From the NCBI GenBank assembly GCA_002189035.1, contig NEEC01000007.1:806001-870000 (forward strand): DNA of 64,000 nt, read 5' to 3'. The notes under the pieces are model-generated. The model did no database searches and was not told the origin of the DNA. It saw only the letters and a list, made by a program, of their open reading frames with translations. Positions 49,426 to 62,715 of the stretch are shown here, one piece after another. Position 1 is the stretch's first letter. Every line of letters starts with the position of its first letter. A program made the position numbers and the translations under genes. Source of the DNA: Utricularia gibba. Taxonomy: Eukaryota > Streptophyta > Magnoliopsida > Lamiales > Lentibulariaceae.

Positions 49426-49822
49426 TCTCCACCCTCCCGCAAGCAGTTGGCCCTGATCATCATCAAATCTGGTAATCTCCTTAAAAATGTATATAACTGT
49501 AATTGTAGTTAGACAAGTCCATCATCATGTGTACTGTATCACCAATAGGAAACCCAAAAAGGAAACTGCATATCATCAGTCTTCATATTACTCTGTACTG
49601 GATGTTGTGCCTCTTCTATGCGTATAGTGATTATTCATTGCACTTGAGTGGTCTCTACTACATCCATTGTCATGTTTATCTTGCTCCTTCATAGACATTG
49701 AAGGTGGTTGATTCCTCCTGCTAAGATTAAAACCAAAAAGAGGAAGCGTCAGACATAATTGTTCCATTCACTTTTGTGAAGAACAAAAAGAAAGAATGGT
49801 AACAATTCATTTGGAATTACTT
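49426..49822. other. Convergent 3' spacer between the HAD gene and the first WAT1-type gene
   Basis: Short AT-rich spacer between two genes whose 3' ends face each other. Their 3' UTRs may overlap. No other feature is seen. Confidence 0.5.
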
Positions 49823-51379
49823 CTACATTGATGGTACGAGCGTTTTCTCATCATCATCAACAAGAACACTTGTGAACGTTTCTGGTTGCCGAGTTGTCTG
49901 GACTGTTCCTTGTTCTTCGGTTTTTGCATTTTGGTCCGTTGACTTTCCCCAAATCACCATATACAACCCAATCACCAGCACCACAGCTCCGCACACCCTG
50001 CAACATTTCATCACAGTAAAGCTGGCGGAGTTCTTGGAGAAAGCCATGAAGAGGGCATCTTGAGGATGGGGAAGTACTTACTTTCCGACAGTCATTTCCT
50101 CTGCAAAAATGAAGGAGCTTAGCACCGCAACGATGACCATGTTGAACGGGTTAAAGGCCGTCACGAAAACCGGTCCTTTCTTCTTCATGATCATGCCGGA
50201 AAGGGAGTAGGTGAGCCCAGAAGAAACAACTCCCTGCATCAAAAAAAGGTCGTCTTCAACATGAACCCGACGTTTTCCTTTACATCGCAGAGCACTTACC
50301 CCGTAAACGTAGGCCAAAAGCTTAGTATCAAACTTGAGTACCCAAACAGACAGGTTGTTTCTCTCTACAACCAGTGTCACGACGGTTCCCATCAACGACC
50401 CGCAAGTGCAGATCATGGCGGTTAACGAGAGGCATGCAGGGTACGACCTCAAAGTGATCGACTGATGAGCAGGATTAGGCGGTGAGAGAGATCATATGAC
50501 GAGAAGGATTGACAGCAAACGGAATATCGAGGTGGTCACCTGTAGAATGTAGAAGGCGGAGTAGCCGAAGCAGCCGGCGGCGATCATGAGTGCGCCTTTG
50601 ACGGGATCCGGTTGATCGTTGGGGTTAGATGATTTGTGGGTATCGTGCGATGGATGGGTCCATGGAAGTCCTATGCTATGACCTTTAATCAAGGTCATGA
50701 TCGTGGCTCCTGCAAGAGTCACCAGAGTTCCCAAAACCTTTGCATAGCTTGACAACTCTTTGAAGTTCAGCTTCTCGATCCTGTGATAAGAATCCCTTAT
50801 TAGCAGTCGGCACGTCGAATGCATCGATGGGCCCTGATTGATTACCTGAGAACCCAAGCCAGTACAAAAGTGAAGGCTGGAATAAGATTGCAGAGGGCGG
50901 AGCTGACGGTGGCGGTGGTGTATCTCATTCCGGCGTAGAACATGTTTTGTCCAAACACCGGACTGTTCCATGAGAAACGAAAGAAAATCAGACAGATTTC
51001 TTTCCAAACCCCACTTTTCAAAAAAGAAAAAGTATTTACTCAAACAAGGCGAGGAGGAGGATCTTGATGAATACACTGAGAGTCATTTTTGGACGGGTCT
51101 TCCTGTAAGAACCAGAAGAGAGTTTTTCATGTACTACTTTACTAACAACGAGCAGATACACAGCAGTGAGAGAGGCACAAACCTTTCGAAGATAATCCCA
51201 AATGGAATGAAAAGAGCGGCGGCGATGGCGTCTCGGTACACCGCGAACACGAAATGGTTGCTTCCATCATTCAGAGCAGCCTTGGAAACGATTGCAAAGC
51301 CGGCGCAGCCGAACTGTAGGATGATAACTCCGATGTACGGCGTCATTCTGCTGAGTAAAGTGGAAGACGCAGTTTTCAT
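49823..51379 (-). CDS. WAT1-related (UMAMIT, EamA) transporter, array copy 1
   Basis: A ten-helix membrane transporter of the plant drug/metabolite class (WAT1-related, UMAMIT), whose members move amino acids or auxin. Seven exons: 51379-51183, 51102-51040, 50962-50846, 50780-50540, 50461-50300, 50233-50082 and 49997-49823, 368 residues, no frameshift. EamA domain 1 starts MTPYIGVIILQFGCAGFAIV and has GQNMFYAGMRYTTATVSSAL. EamA domain 2 holds SLTAMICTCGSLMGTVVTL, KLLAYVYG, GPVFVTAFNPFNMVIVAVLS and the end VLVIGLYMVIWGK. It differs from copies 2 and 3 in the central hydrophilic loop (HSIGLPWTHPSHD) and in CLSLTA for GMSLTA, so it is the most diverged of the three. It is convergent with the HAD gene. 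Confidence 0.93.
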
Positions 51380-51455
51380 CTCTGGAACCTTAGAGGAACA
51401 GCTTTAAATGAAACGGAAAACTAAGGGATGCTGCTACAGAAAATCAGGGATCGCA

Positions 51456-51461
51456 TTTATA
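51456..51461 (-). promoter_or_regulatory. Probable TATA box of WAT1-type copy 1
   Basis: TATAAA on the minus strand, 77 bases before the ATG. All three array members have a TATA box at almost the same distance. Confidence 0.55.
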
Positions 51462-54284
51462 GAGAAAAACAAAATAGGACTTTACACTACCTGGAACTCG
51501 TATCTGGTAGCACATGCATTTTTCGTACTCTGCGAGCATTCCATGGAGTTAGCGCACTGATCAATCTAGTAAAAGGACTTCCATTTACGGTATGCTAATT
51601 CAATCTAAGTGTACTAAAGTTTGAGTACATAGCCCGGATCTTAGGCAGGCCGCCACTAACCTTTCCAATCCGCCACTGTAATCCTCCTCCATCAGCCCCC
51701 AGTTTTGGATGTGAGACAAATTCTGCACCCCACACTACGTGTTGGATCGACAACCAGATAGTTATCAGTGCGTGGACTGATCGGATCTTGACAGAGAGAA
51801 GGGGTTCCTTGAGATAACCGCCTTGTTGCAGAAAAAAGCAGCGTGGCTTGAGAAATAAAAAAACAGGGCAGTTGCCTCCTGTTTCTGTGATTCTGAGGGT
51901 TTTGTGTACGAACACAGATGTTTTGGAAGGAAAAACTCTTCTTTTCAATTTTCAAGAAAACGTTTTAGGAACACACGAATAAATACCAAGCGCAAGAAAC
52001 GCAAACAACTTAAATGAAGAAGAAGCTGGCAGAAACTGACGGATGGGTTCTCATTTAACATAATTGTGGTGCCCTGGAAACTAGGACTGAGCTGCTTCTC
52101 GGTTGGCTTCCGATGGCACGCATGGGTTCAATTCGGTCCAACAAAACGAAGGTCTGATATGGCCATGCCGATTCCACAACTGTTCGGCGAGTATTGAGTA
52201 TCTACAAATAGCCCAATTTCAGAGATTAAAGCCACTGTCTTCGAAGCAATGATGACAACTAAATTCACTCTCTTAAAAAAATGTTCATCTTTCAAATTTC
52301 GGCAATCTGATGCACATGCATCAAAATTTTTCGCTCTATGTGGGCACGTAAAAGGCAAAAGCAAGTACATTAGGGCTGCATTTTACTACAAGGACATTAG
52401 GGCTGGCGAAGGTTGGCTGAACAGGTACTGTAGCCAAGTGTCTCCATTGAGGAAATACTCGCTTCGATGGCGATGATCTAGCAAAGTTAGATCCAAAGAC
52501 ACCAAAAATCAGCCCCGCTTTCCGGATCACTTATCTCCTGCCGTTTTACTTGGTAGTAACTCACAACGCAGACGTTGACAGCAAATTCATTTCGAGTAGG
52601 TATGTAGTACACCATCTTCAATACTGCGTGCGTGGAAGGTTACTAGTCCAGGAGGTTACCAGAGTGATAACATGAACGGAGTTACAGACCACTTGGGCCT
52701 GAATAAGATGAGGAGGTTTTATTGTGCACTACAAGGGATCAGATTAAAAGGAAGCCATGTGCGTAGATATGTTAGTTTTAGATCCTCAAAAGGGTGGGTC
52801 TTTTGCAAACTCCGCCACTGGGATCACAGCCCCAGGGCTTCCCATATTCTTGGATGAATAAAAAAACTTTCTGTGTGAGTTCAGACCTTTCTTGGATTAC
52901 TACTCGATCATTTCCACGTTAGGTGTAGACCCTTCTTTTGTTTTATTATAAAAAACATGAATGCAGTAGTAACTATCTTGGATTTCCCATCAAATTTCAT
53001 CACAAATTAGAGCATCGCGAGGCTCTCACGACATGTCCATCTCAACCAACCCCATCACCATAGCTCGTGGCTATGGAAGTGTCGGAACAATCGTGTGACA
53101 ACCCCGAATCATGGGAGTGGAAATAGGCTCATTTAGAAAATTGGCAATTATCAATTTATCTACTGTATATTATATGACACATGATCAATTTTCTAATTCA
53201 TTTCACGGAAATATCTTATGTAGTGCTATGAGCAAGATGTAGGATATTATCATGAGAAACATCTCGAATTTATTAAAAGAAAGAAATTGGTACTCAATTG
53301 GAACTTGATATTTTCCTTCCTTTTCTCAAGTTTCATCCAGATGAATTTACCGATATAGCCTCTTACCTGGTAGCAGACCCTTGTAGGAGGAGGGGTGTTT
53401 TGGTCAATATCTGAAAATGTGTGATCCTGAAACACCTACTGTACTCTTACAATTCACAATGTCATCCACTCGAATATGAACCGTACACCAGTCAACGGCC
53501 GACATCGTTGACCATTATCCATCTCAGAAGCACGACTCCGCTTCTTGACTGTTGACTTTCTTGTTGACTCCAGTTTACTGCGCGGTTAAATTTAAATTAC
53601 TCACAACCCATTTAATATTTTTTTTATCCCATGAGAAAACCTTTCAACTTAGGAAGGCCCTGAAATTCAATTTCCAACAAATTTACATGCTTTAAAAACC
53701 CTTTTTTTATAAAATATTAGGTATGGAATTTAGGGTATAAGATAATTAAAGCAGTAACATAGTGTCACATATCACAATTCTTGGTCATCAATTTCGGCCG
53801 TTGACTGGACCTTGTGCCATTCTTGAATCAATTAGTGGGCCACGTGTCCGGACAGGGAACCTTCCCGATGCCCGCCGCGACAGAATTTCGACCATTCACC
53901 CGCTTGGACACAATCAACCCCAAAATAGAAGCGGCGGATAAAAATAGCTACAGAAGAATATACAAAAAATTTTATCAATATTTTGAAATTAAAAAATAAA
54001 GGTATTAAAACGTAATTTAAGTTATGACAAATTTTTAAATGGAAATTGGTGCTTTTTTTAAAAAAAAATCATAATAAAAAGGAAAAAAATAGAAAAATAA
54101 AAAACATTGAATTAGTCGAAAATGGCCATTCTAATACTACTATTACAAAATATTATATTACGAAAAATGAAAAAAAGGAAAATGTGTACGGTGGCAGGCG
54201 GGGTAGGATGCAGATCTTGATTGTCCTTTTAATTAATATTTAAAGGCTCGCCATCGTTTACTTGACTGCACGAGGCTTCTCTAC
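51462..54284. other. Spacer between WAT1-type copies 1 and 2
   Basis: The two genes are divergent and this 2.8 kb holds both promoters. No coding family is recognisable; the part from about 53960 to 54240 is A-rich. Confidence 0.55.
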
Positions 54285-54290
54285 TATAAA
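54285..54290 (+). promoter_or_regulatory. Probable TATA box of WAT1-type copy 2
   Basis: TATAAA 83 bases before the ATG at 54373. Confidence 0.6.
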
Positions 54291-54372
54291 GAGTCTTCCT
54301 TCAGTGATGTTGTAGCTCACAACCAACACATCTTCTCTCATCCTCCTCAGACACAAACATCGCGCACTAAAC

Positions 54373-56019
54373 ATGTCTTCAAAGGTTCTAAACAAGATCA
54401 GGCCCTACATCGGCGTCATCTTCCTGCAGTTCGGCAGCGCCGGATTCGCAATCGTCGCAAAGGCTGCGCTGAACCAGGGAAGCAGCCACTATGTGTTTTC
54501 TGTCTATAGGAACGGCATCGCTGCTGCTCTCTTCATCCCATTTGCGCTCATCTTCGAAAGGTTCGTTGTATAGACGGCATTTTATGACCCCTCATGATAT
54601 GGATTCTGTTGGAAAAACGTTAATGGATTATTGTGGTTTGGGTTTGTACAGGAAGACTAGACCGGCGATGACTTTTAGTGTCTTCTTCAAGATCCTCCTC
54701 CTCGGGTTGCTTGAGTGAGTAATTTCGGATTTACTGGTTTTCGGGAAATTTGATTGGGTAACGAGAAAGATTTCTTATCTGGGGTTTTTTGGAACAGTCC
54801 GGTGATCGGGCAGAACATGTTCTACGCCGGAATGAGGTACACGACGGCCACGGTCACCTCTGCGCTATGCAATCTTATTCCGGCCATCACCTTCGTAATG
54901 GCATGGATTCTCAGGTGAACTACAATATTTCATCTCATCCTAAACCCGAGAAGCAATTTGGATTACTTACATATATAAACATCTGTTTTGACAGGATCGA
55001 GAAGTTGAACTTCAGAAAGCCTTCAACCTATGCCAAGATTTTCGGAACTGCGGTAGCCCTGGGAGGAGCCATGATCATGACCATGATTAGAGGCCAGACA
55101 ATCGGCCTCCCATGGACTCATGCACCCACTAACGCCAATGCTTCCGCAAACCCTAATGATCATCCTGATCCCATCAAGGGCGCACTCATGATCGGCGCTG
55201 GCTGCTTCTGCTACTCTCTCTTCTACATTCTTCAGGCGATCACCTTGAAATCATACGGCGCCGGGATGTCGTTGACCGCGATGATCTGCGGATTCGGATC
55301 GTTGATGGGCACCATCGTGGCGTTCGCCGTAGAGAAAAGCAACACCTCCATATGGATTCTCAGATTGGACGCTAAGCTCTTGGCCTATGTCTACGGGGTA
55401 AGACCACGAACCCCTTTTACCTCCATACGAATACCTAATTCTGCATTCACGTGGAGAGATCTAAAGGCTTTTCTTTTTTGTTGATCTGGTGTGCAGGGAA
55501 TTGTCTCTTCCGGCATCACTTACTATCTCTCCGGTGTGATCATGAACGAGAAAGGCCCAGTTTTCGTGACCGCCTTCAACCCTCTTAGCATGGTCATCGT
55601 CGCCATTTTGAGCTCCTTCATTTTCGCCGAGCAAATGACCGTCGGAAAGTGAGTACTCTATTCTATATTCATTTAACACCCGGCATCACACCCAATTCCC
55701 TTCCAAGCTGATTGTGATGAAATACTGCAGAGTGGGTGGAGCTTTGGTGATCGTAATCGGGCTGTACTTCGTGATATGGGGGAAGTCAAAGGATCAAAAA
55801 TCCGAAGAAGTTCTCCCAACAACTCAGCCACCGAAAATGGACACAAGTTCGTCGTCGGACGACGAGTTACCGGCCTCTTCTCCAAAGGAACACGAAGGGA
55901 GCCAGGAGACGCAGGATCAAGGTGGAAACCAAGAAACAGCAGTTAGATTCGGGAGAGCATACAGTAGGAACAGACGAACCATGATGAACCCAATGGTTCA
56001 TGTTGTGGTTCAGGAGTAA
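54373..56019 (+). CDS. WAT1-related (UMAMIT, EamA) transporter, array copy 2
   Basis: Paralogue of the flanking genes, on the opposite strand. Six exons: 54373-54560, 54652-54714, 54798-54914, 54995-55397, 55497-55648 and 55731-56019, giving 403 residues. Exon 4 fuses what are two exons in copies 1 and 3: FYILQ runs straight into AITLKSYGAG with no intron. The first exon, RPYIGVIFLQFGSAGFAIVA, is nearly identical in protein to copy 3. The C-terminal tail after VIGLYFVIWGK is longer than in the siblings (about 80 residues) and is Ser/Glu/Gln-rich, ending NPMVHVVVQE. A tail this long offers room for phosphorylation or partner binding. Substrate cannot be told from sequence. Confidence 0.93.
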
Positions 56020-57514
56020 ATACAAGTACAATAGTTGTTGATTTGTTAATTAATCATAACACTCCACATGCATGGAAATGAGCTCCATTTTGTAACATGA
56101 AATGATGCAATAAATTGTTACAAAGCATACTCAATGCCCTCCTGTCTCATCAAAGTAGCAAACCTCCACCCCTATATTTATTTGCACAGAATAAGATAGA
56201 GCAAAGGAGAAGTCATTATATTATTATTATTTTTAATTATTTAAAAATATATTAATCATTAAATTTGTTTTAGTTCATTAGGGGGGGGGGGGGGTCTTAT
56301 TATTATTATTATTATTATTATTATTGTAAGATTGATTTATGATTGGTACTTCTTTCCCCTTTTATTTTATGCTACTCTAAATCGAGTTAAGTAATTTTGA
56401 ATTATGTTTTAAAATATTTGAAAAAATAAAATTTTTATTTAAAAGATTGAACCCATTCTTTCATTTAACTATGAATTTGAATTGAATCGAATTGAACCCA
56501 TGAATTTAAAATAATGAGTCTATCCGGTTTGACTCGATAATGAAGTGGCAAACTCATCTCCACATAATCGTCAAATAGAAATATACATGCTTCGGAACTT
56601 TCCAAAATGGCATGTTATTCAGTTCAAATTTAAGATTTTTTTGTAGGCTTTGGAAATCGAGTCGGCGGGTATCGATTCAGGCAACATGCGGTCAAAATTC
56701 TTGTCGGTACAAACGCCCCGCATAAGATTCCTTCGCAAGCATTTTAAAGAATAAAACGTGTTCAACATGAGTTCTAGAAAATTTGAGATGCAAATGTGCC
56801 GAATGAAAATGCTGACAATTCCTAGTCGAGATAATTACATATTTGAAACATTTTAAAACATTTTATGCTATATTATTGTACTTTTTCATTTTTTATCATT
56901 AAAATTTTATTTTATGTTTAAAAATAGTATAATTAGACATGTATAATTATGAATACAAAATGTGCATGATATTTATTTTATATAATTTTTTAAAGCGTTT
57001 AATTGATTAATTATACGTTCAAATCAAGTTAGCACATATATTGAGATTTTTTAAATATGTTTCCAACTAACGTCACGAAGAAAATACTAGATTTTTATAT
57101 TATTTTTTATCAATAAATTTATTTTTAAATAAAATTAGATATATCTAGTTATACTTATAAAATTTGAGAAAAAAAGAACTTACTAGATACAATTTTTTAA
57201 AGTATGTAATGAATTAGTTATCCATTTGCGTTAACTTAATCTATTAAAAACATTGATTTTTCGTACCCATTGATAGCTCGTAAATTGTACTTTATTGACT
57301 AGATTTTTATGTTATGGTTAGAGGGAAAAGGGTATTTTGGAAATTATTTCCTTACAAATATTAGATAAACAAAAGGTTATCACACTCATGTTTAAGTGGA
57401 AAATCCCCACCAACACATAGGGTACTTGGCGACTTTTGGTGCAGCCTAGACATGGTACACTTCGAAACTGGATTGAATTAACAAGAAATAGTAACCATGG
57501 TTAAACCTCCTCCT
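56020..57514. other. Convergent spacer between WAT1-type copies 2 and 3
   Basis: AT-rich spacer. A 14-G run at 56281-56294 is followed by a TTA microsatellite (56297-56325). No gene is seen. Confidence 0.6.
56281..56325 (+). repeat. Poly-G tract joined to a TTA microsatellite
   Basis: Fourteen G, a TC junction, then about nine TTA units. Both are prone to slippage, so lengths are unreliable. Confidence 0.8.
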
Positions 57515-59091
57515 TCAAACTATGTTATTGGCCGACAATGGTAACTCATTCTCGAGTGAAGTATTTGTAGAACCCTTCTCTTGGTCATTTGTTGGGAGGT
57601 CTTTTTCTTCTTCTCGGTCCCTTGTCTTTCCCCATATCACTAGGTACAGCCCAGTGACGATCACCAAAGCTCCGGTTACTCTGCGAAATGTTCCTCACGA
57701 CAAGCTTTTAGCGCTGTGCTTGATGTCATTGCCAACGAAAGAAAAGAGAATGATGGTTCAGTACTTACTTTCCGATGGTCATTTGCTCGGCGAAAATGAA
57801 GGAGCTTATGATTGCAACGATGACCATGCTAAGAGGGTTAAAAGCAGTGACGAAAACAGGCCCCTTTTCGTTCATGATCACGCCGGAGAGGTAGTAGGTG
57901 ATGCCCGATGAGACAACTCCCTGCAGAAGTGAAGAATCAAACGTCTTTTAGCCATCCGAATCTTGTGTCGTTTCAATGCAAAGCAAACATTCCCTTAAGT
58001 TTCGTGTTGTTCTTACCCCGTAGACATAGGCCAAAAGCTTAGCATCTAATCTAAGGATCCAAATGGAAGTGTTGCCTCTCTCGACAATGAATGCCAGCAC
58101 GGTTCCCATCGTGGACCCCAAAGTGCATATCAGTGCCGTTAACGACATCCCGGCGGAGTACGATTGCAAGGTGATTGCCTAATGGATAAGAGGAAGACTG
58201 ATGAGTTTTTTCGGGTCAGGAGAGGGTACACGATTTACAGAAAAAAAAGGTTTAAGAAATAGTACTTGTAGGATATAGAAGAGGGCGTAGCAGAAGCAGC
58301 CAGCCCCGATCATGAGCGCGCCCTTGATGGGATCGGGATGGTCGTTGGGGTTAGTGGAAGCATGGACATCATGGGATGGATGGGTCCATGGGAGTCCAAT
58401 GGTTTGGCCCCTGATCATGGTCATGATCATGGCTCCTCCTAGAGCCACCACAGTTCCCATGATCTTTGCATAGCTTGAAAGCTTCTTAAAGTTCATCTTC
58501 TCTATCCTGTTCAGCCAGTTTCCTGACAATAAGTATTTGATTGGTTTTAGTTCTTATCACAGTTTGTCTGATTTTACCTCAGTACCCACGCCATTACAAA
58601 AGTTATGGCCGGAATGAGGTTGCAGAGAGCTGAGGTGACTGTGGCCGTCGTGTATTTCATTCCAGCATAGAACATGTTCTGCCCAATCACCGGACTGTCA
58701 AAAGGAACAAAGAAATATTTACTATCTTCGTCAAAAACACACCAATAAAAACCAAAACTACTTACTCAAGCAAGCCGAGGAGGAGAATCTTGATGAAAAC
58801 TCTGATAGTCATTGTCGGTCTCGTTTTCCTACAAAAAAGTATCACCCCTTTTTAGGATCATCAACAAAGAATACGGTTCATTTCACCTTCCTGGGAAACA
58901 AACCTTTCAAACAGAATCGCGAAGGGGATGAAGAGAGCTGCAGCAATGCCGTTTCTATAGACACAAAACACATAATGGCTGCTCCCTTGGTTCAGTGCCG
59001 CCTTGGCGACGATTGCAAAACCGGCGCTGCCGAATTGCAGGAAGATGACGCCGATGTACGGCCTCATTCGGGTGAAGAAGCTCGACGACAT
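57515..59091 (-). CDS. WAT1-related (UMAMIT, EamA) transporter, array copy 3
   Basis: Seven exons on the minus strand: 59091-58904, 58828-58766, 58694-58578, 58506-58266, 58178-58017, 57920-57769 and 57680-57515, giving 362 residues with no frameshift. Exon sizes 2-6 (63, 117, 241, 162, 152) equal those of copy 1 exactly, fixing the ancestral structure. The ATG at 59091 begins MSSSFFTRMRPYIGV. Protein blocks shared with copy 2 include GFAIVAKAALNQGSSHYVF and GAMIMTMIRGQTIGLPWTH, so copies 2 and 3 are the younger pair. The tail after GLYLVIWGK is acidic and short, ending LSANNIV. It faces copy 2 tail to tail. Confidence 0.93.
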
Positions 59092-59168
59092 CGCTGGTTG
59101 AGAACTCAAACTACACAGAAGCTGTGATGTGTTAGTTGCCTGATGGGGCTGCAAGAACTGAGGGGAGG

Positions 59169-59176
59169 TATTTATA
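59169..59176 (-). promoter_or_regulatory. Probable TATA box of WAT1-type copy 3
   Basis: TATAAATA on the minus strand, 78 bases before the ATG, matching the positions in copies 1 and 2. Confidence 0.6.
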
Positions 59177-61285
59177 GGTCAGTTTCCAAGTAAAACTTGG
59201 CGAGCTTCGCCAACCATCCTAGTCACAAGTCACCATCTACTTCATAATTAATGTTTTTAGTGGTATTTATTATTTATTAAATATTTCAAAAATTAAAAAA
59301 TAACAAAAATAACAATTATAAATAATAAATTACTTTATGATGACAGAAATTGCCAATTTGCTCGAAAAGGGGCAAGATTGGAATTACACTTGTTAAGAAA
59401 AGAAAGCTACACTCGCACGTGTTTATTACCCATTTAATTACAGCATCAAAGAATAATTAATATTCGACTTCGAGTAATAGAATATTAATTTTCATTTCTT
59501 TTGAAGGAATTCCGGAGACCCAACGGAAATATTCTGAATGCCGGCACTATGGCTGGTCGCCAACCGCACGTGCGGTTCACAATCCATCATTAAACCTTAA
59601 ATTCAAATTAAACATACTATTAAAGTATAAAATTAAATGATCAAATATATACAAAAATAAAAAAAATAAATAATCAAATTTAATATTTTTGAATGTAATA
59701 ATATTTATTATATATTTAAATTTCATATGTAATAATTTCAAATATAAAGTAAATTGAAGTACCACTAGGGTTTAATAATTAATGCTTTGCTTTCACTTTG
59801 CTGGTTTTTTGAATGAACCTATTAGATAATCCATGTAGGCATCCAAGCCATAGGGTAATATTTCACATGGGAAACAAACGCCATCATGAATTCAGCTATC
59901 TGGGAATCCACAGCGATCAAAAACAATAGTGATTCATTGCACACACAGTGTCACACACTAAAGAATATGCTCTCCACCACCATCCAGCAGCTCAACTCAC
60001 ATCCTTCAAGAAAAAAAAAAAAGCAAGAACTCATTACAGATCAATTTTTTTTCCCAAAACAACGAAACCCAGTGTAGAGCATCATAGGGTTTGGAATAAT
60101 ATGAATGGTGTAATGATGTAGGTAGGGTTTGGGGCCGTCGACTTTGAACATTTACTTTAGCTACTGGAGGCCTGGTCAAGCAGTAGCAAAACTTTCCCTG
60201 TTTCGCCAAGGCATTGTCTTTTACAATCCTGTGTCAAATCTCATTCCCAGTGTTCTTCTGGTAAGCAACTTCCCAGTGCCCCTTTACTCCTCCACACCGC
60301 ATCATATCAGTACTCTCTCATGTTTTATTCTACTCAAAAGGGCTCATTTTTGTTCCCTTTTAGTTTAATGTGGTTTGGCTCAGTGATTCTCCTCTCATTT
60401 TATGAACTCCTTCTGCATAACGAAACCTGAGTTCTTGGCCTTCGACTAATCGTAGTCTATAGAGGCGTGCCCCGAAATGAAACCCAGGGACACCACTTGA
60501 CCTAAAGAATCTCGCCTTTCTCCAGCAGCAGCATCTTCTCACTCCATTTCAATGTTTGAATCGAATCACAAGGATCTTACGCAGTGCTTCTTGTCATACT
60601 AAACATGTTTTATTCGCTTTTAAAGATAAACATGCTTTATTCTGTAAATGCGCCAAGGGAAGAACATGCCTCATGTTGGATCAAGTGTCAATATTCATTT
60701 TTGTTTCATAATATTTCAAAACAAAAGCTAAAGAAGAAGACATTCCCCAAGTTCAAGTTTCACTATATAATATAGTGCTACACACTAGTTTTATTACCCA
60801 TTAGAAATATTTTTTTATTAATTATTACTATTTTAATGAATTGGGCTTAATCGTGGGCCACAGAAGACATTTTTATTGTGTATTTTTAAACTTAATGGGC
60901 CCAACGCATGGGCTAGAGCAGGGAATGCGGGCTTTTACTCGGGATGAAGCTCTTAATTTGGACGCCCTGAGTGGCAGTCCAGTCCATGTATTTTTATTCA
61001 CTGTTTGTTTTATTGTTGCCTTTTTCCGTTTCGTGGAGTCGCGATCTGCTTCTGTGGAAGCTTGTGACCGTTCTGAATCTTGTTGAACCCATCTTTTTGA
61101 TTCAAGTGAGGAATTCTGTATTTTTATGTGTTCAGTTGCTGAGAACCGTATGTTGTAGAGTTTTATAAGTGTTTTGTGGGTTTATTGTTTACACTGTTTG
61201 GTCATAGTGTACAGAGTTAATGGGTATTTGCATCTCTCGGTCTGAAGATTTTTTTTTTCTAGGTCAAATTTAGATAAGGAGTTTG
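59177..61285. other. Spacer between WAT1-type copy 3 and serine racemase
   Basis: AT-rich in the first 600 bases. From about 60840 it looks like the transcribed leader of serine racemase, with a T-rich tract and AG just before 61263 that may end a leader intron. No other gene is seen. Confidence 0.5.
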
Positions 61286-62715
61286 ATGGAAGAAAAACCG
61301 GAGTATGCTGCTGATATTGTTTCTATAAGGAAAGCACAGGAGCGAATCGCCTGTTATGCGCATAGGACACCAGTTTTGTCAGCCTCCACTCTGGATTATT
61401 CTTCTGGAAGAAAACTTTACTTCAAATGTGAATGTTTCCAGAAAGGGTGAAGTTATCCGTGCCTTGGATTTTTGCGTGTTATTTGTGGGGTTTTGATTGT
61501 TGTTTTCTTCTCGTATTTCAGGGGAGCTTTCAAATTTCGAGGGGCTTGTAATGCTGTGTTCTCACTTACAGATGATGAGGCTTCTAAAGGCGTTGTCACA
61601 CATAGCAGGTGTTAGTAGCATCTCCTTGAAATGCTTTTCTGCGAGTTACATCTGAAGTTAGCTGATCCCACATTTCAAAACATTAGTGGGAATCATGCTG
61701 CAGCACTTGCATTGGCAGCAAAGCTAAGAGGTATACCAGCGTATGTCGTCATACCAAAGAATGCTCCTAGATGCAAAGTGGAGAATGTATTACGCTATGG
61801 AGGCAAGATAATCTGGAGCGAGGCAACTATGCAATCTAGGGAGGAGGTTGTTTCCCAGGTTCTGAAGGATACGGGTGCTCTCCTTGTTCATCCATACAAC
61901 GATCCACGAATAATAAGGTGTGTATCTTTGAACCAGAGTATCTGTCTCATGTATCCTCCGAAGATGTTTGTTTGGAATTCTGTTTCTCTGATTATTGTGT
62001 CTTTGAAGTAATGAGTTTCAAGATCATTTGTTTCAGTGGACAAGGAACCATTTCTCTAGAGCTTTTGGAGCAGATTTCTTCAGTGGATGCCATAATCGTT
62101 CCCATCAGTGGTATAATTTAGTCTGTGGATTGGTGCAAGATTCGATTTTTAGTCCTCCAACATTTAATCAAACGTTGTTGTGTTCATCTTTGCATTTCCC
62201 ATCGCAGGAGGCGGTTTGATTTCCGGGGTGGCAATAGCAGCCAAATCCATCAACCCCTCGATCAGAGTATTAGCTGCAGAACCAAAAGGCGCAGATGATG
62301 CTGCTCGGTCCAAACAAGCTGGCCGCATAGTAATTCAACCTGAGGTCAAGACCATTGCTGATGGCCTTCGAGGTTCTCTTGGATCCTTAACATGGTAACC
62401 ACCGCTTCATCTCTTTACCCACTAACACATCAGATTAACAAACCCTTTTCGCCTTCTACCAGGCCTGTAGTACGGGACTTGGTTGACGACATCATAGTTG
62501 TCCATGACAAGGAAATCATATATGCCATGCGACTTTGCTATCAAGTTCTGAAGGTAGCAGTGGAGCCAAGTGGTGCCATTGGTCTTGCTGCTGTTCTCTC
62601 GGATGGTTTCAAGGGCGACCCTCGTTGGAAGAACTGCAACCATGTTGCCATTATACTCTCCGGGGGCAATGTGGACATGGATGTCTTCTGGGAATCTCTG
62701 AATCAACTTGCCTGA
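61286..62715 (+). CDS. SR: Serine racemase (PLP-dependent)
   Basis: A fold-type II PLP enzyme that interconverts L- and D-serine and also dehydrates serine to pyruvate. Six exons: 61286-61446, 61522-61608, 61687-61917, 62037-62110, 62208-62394 and 62463-62715, giving 330 residues in frame, normal for eukaryotic serine racemase. The PLP lysine is Lys58 in GAFKFRGACNAVF. SSGNHAAALALAAKLRG binds the cofactor ring and VPISGGGLISGVAIAA its phosphate. PYNDPRIISGQGTISLELL and the C-terminal AIILSGGNVDMDVFWE are also typical. Compared with biodegradative threonine dehydratase it lacks the C-terminal ACT domains, which supports the racemase call. Promoter and leader probably lie in 60840-61285. Confidence 0.94.

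Noticed and set aside
57522-57911. 129-codon plus-strand frame
   Set aside because: It is the antisense of WAT1-type copy 3 exons 6 and 7.
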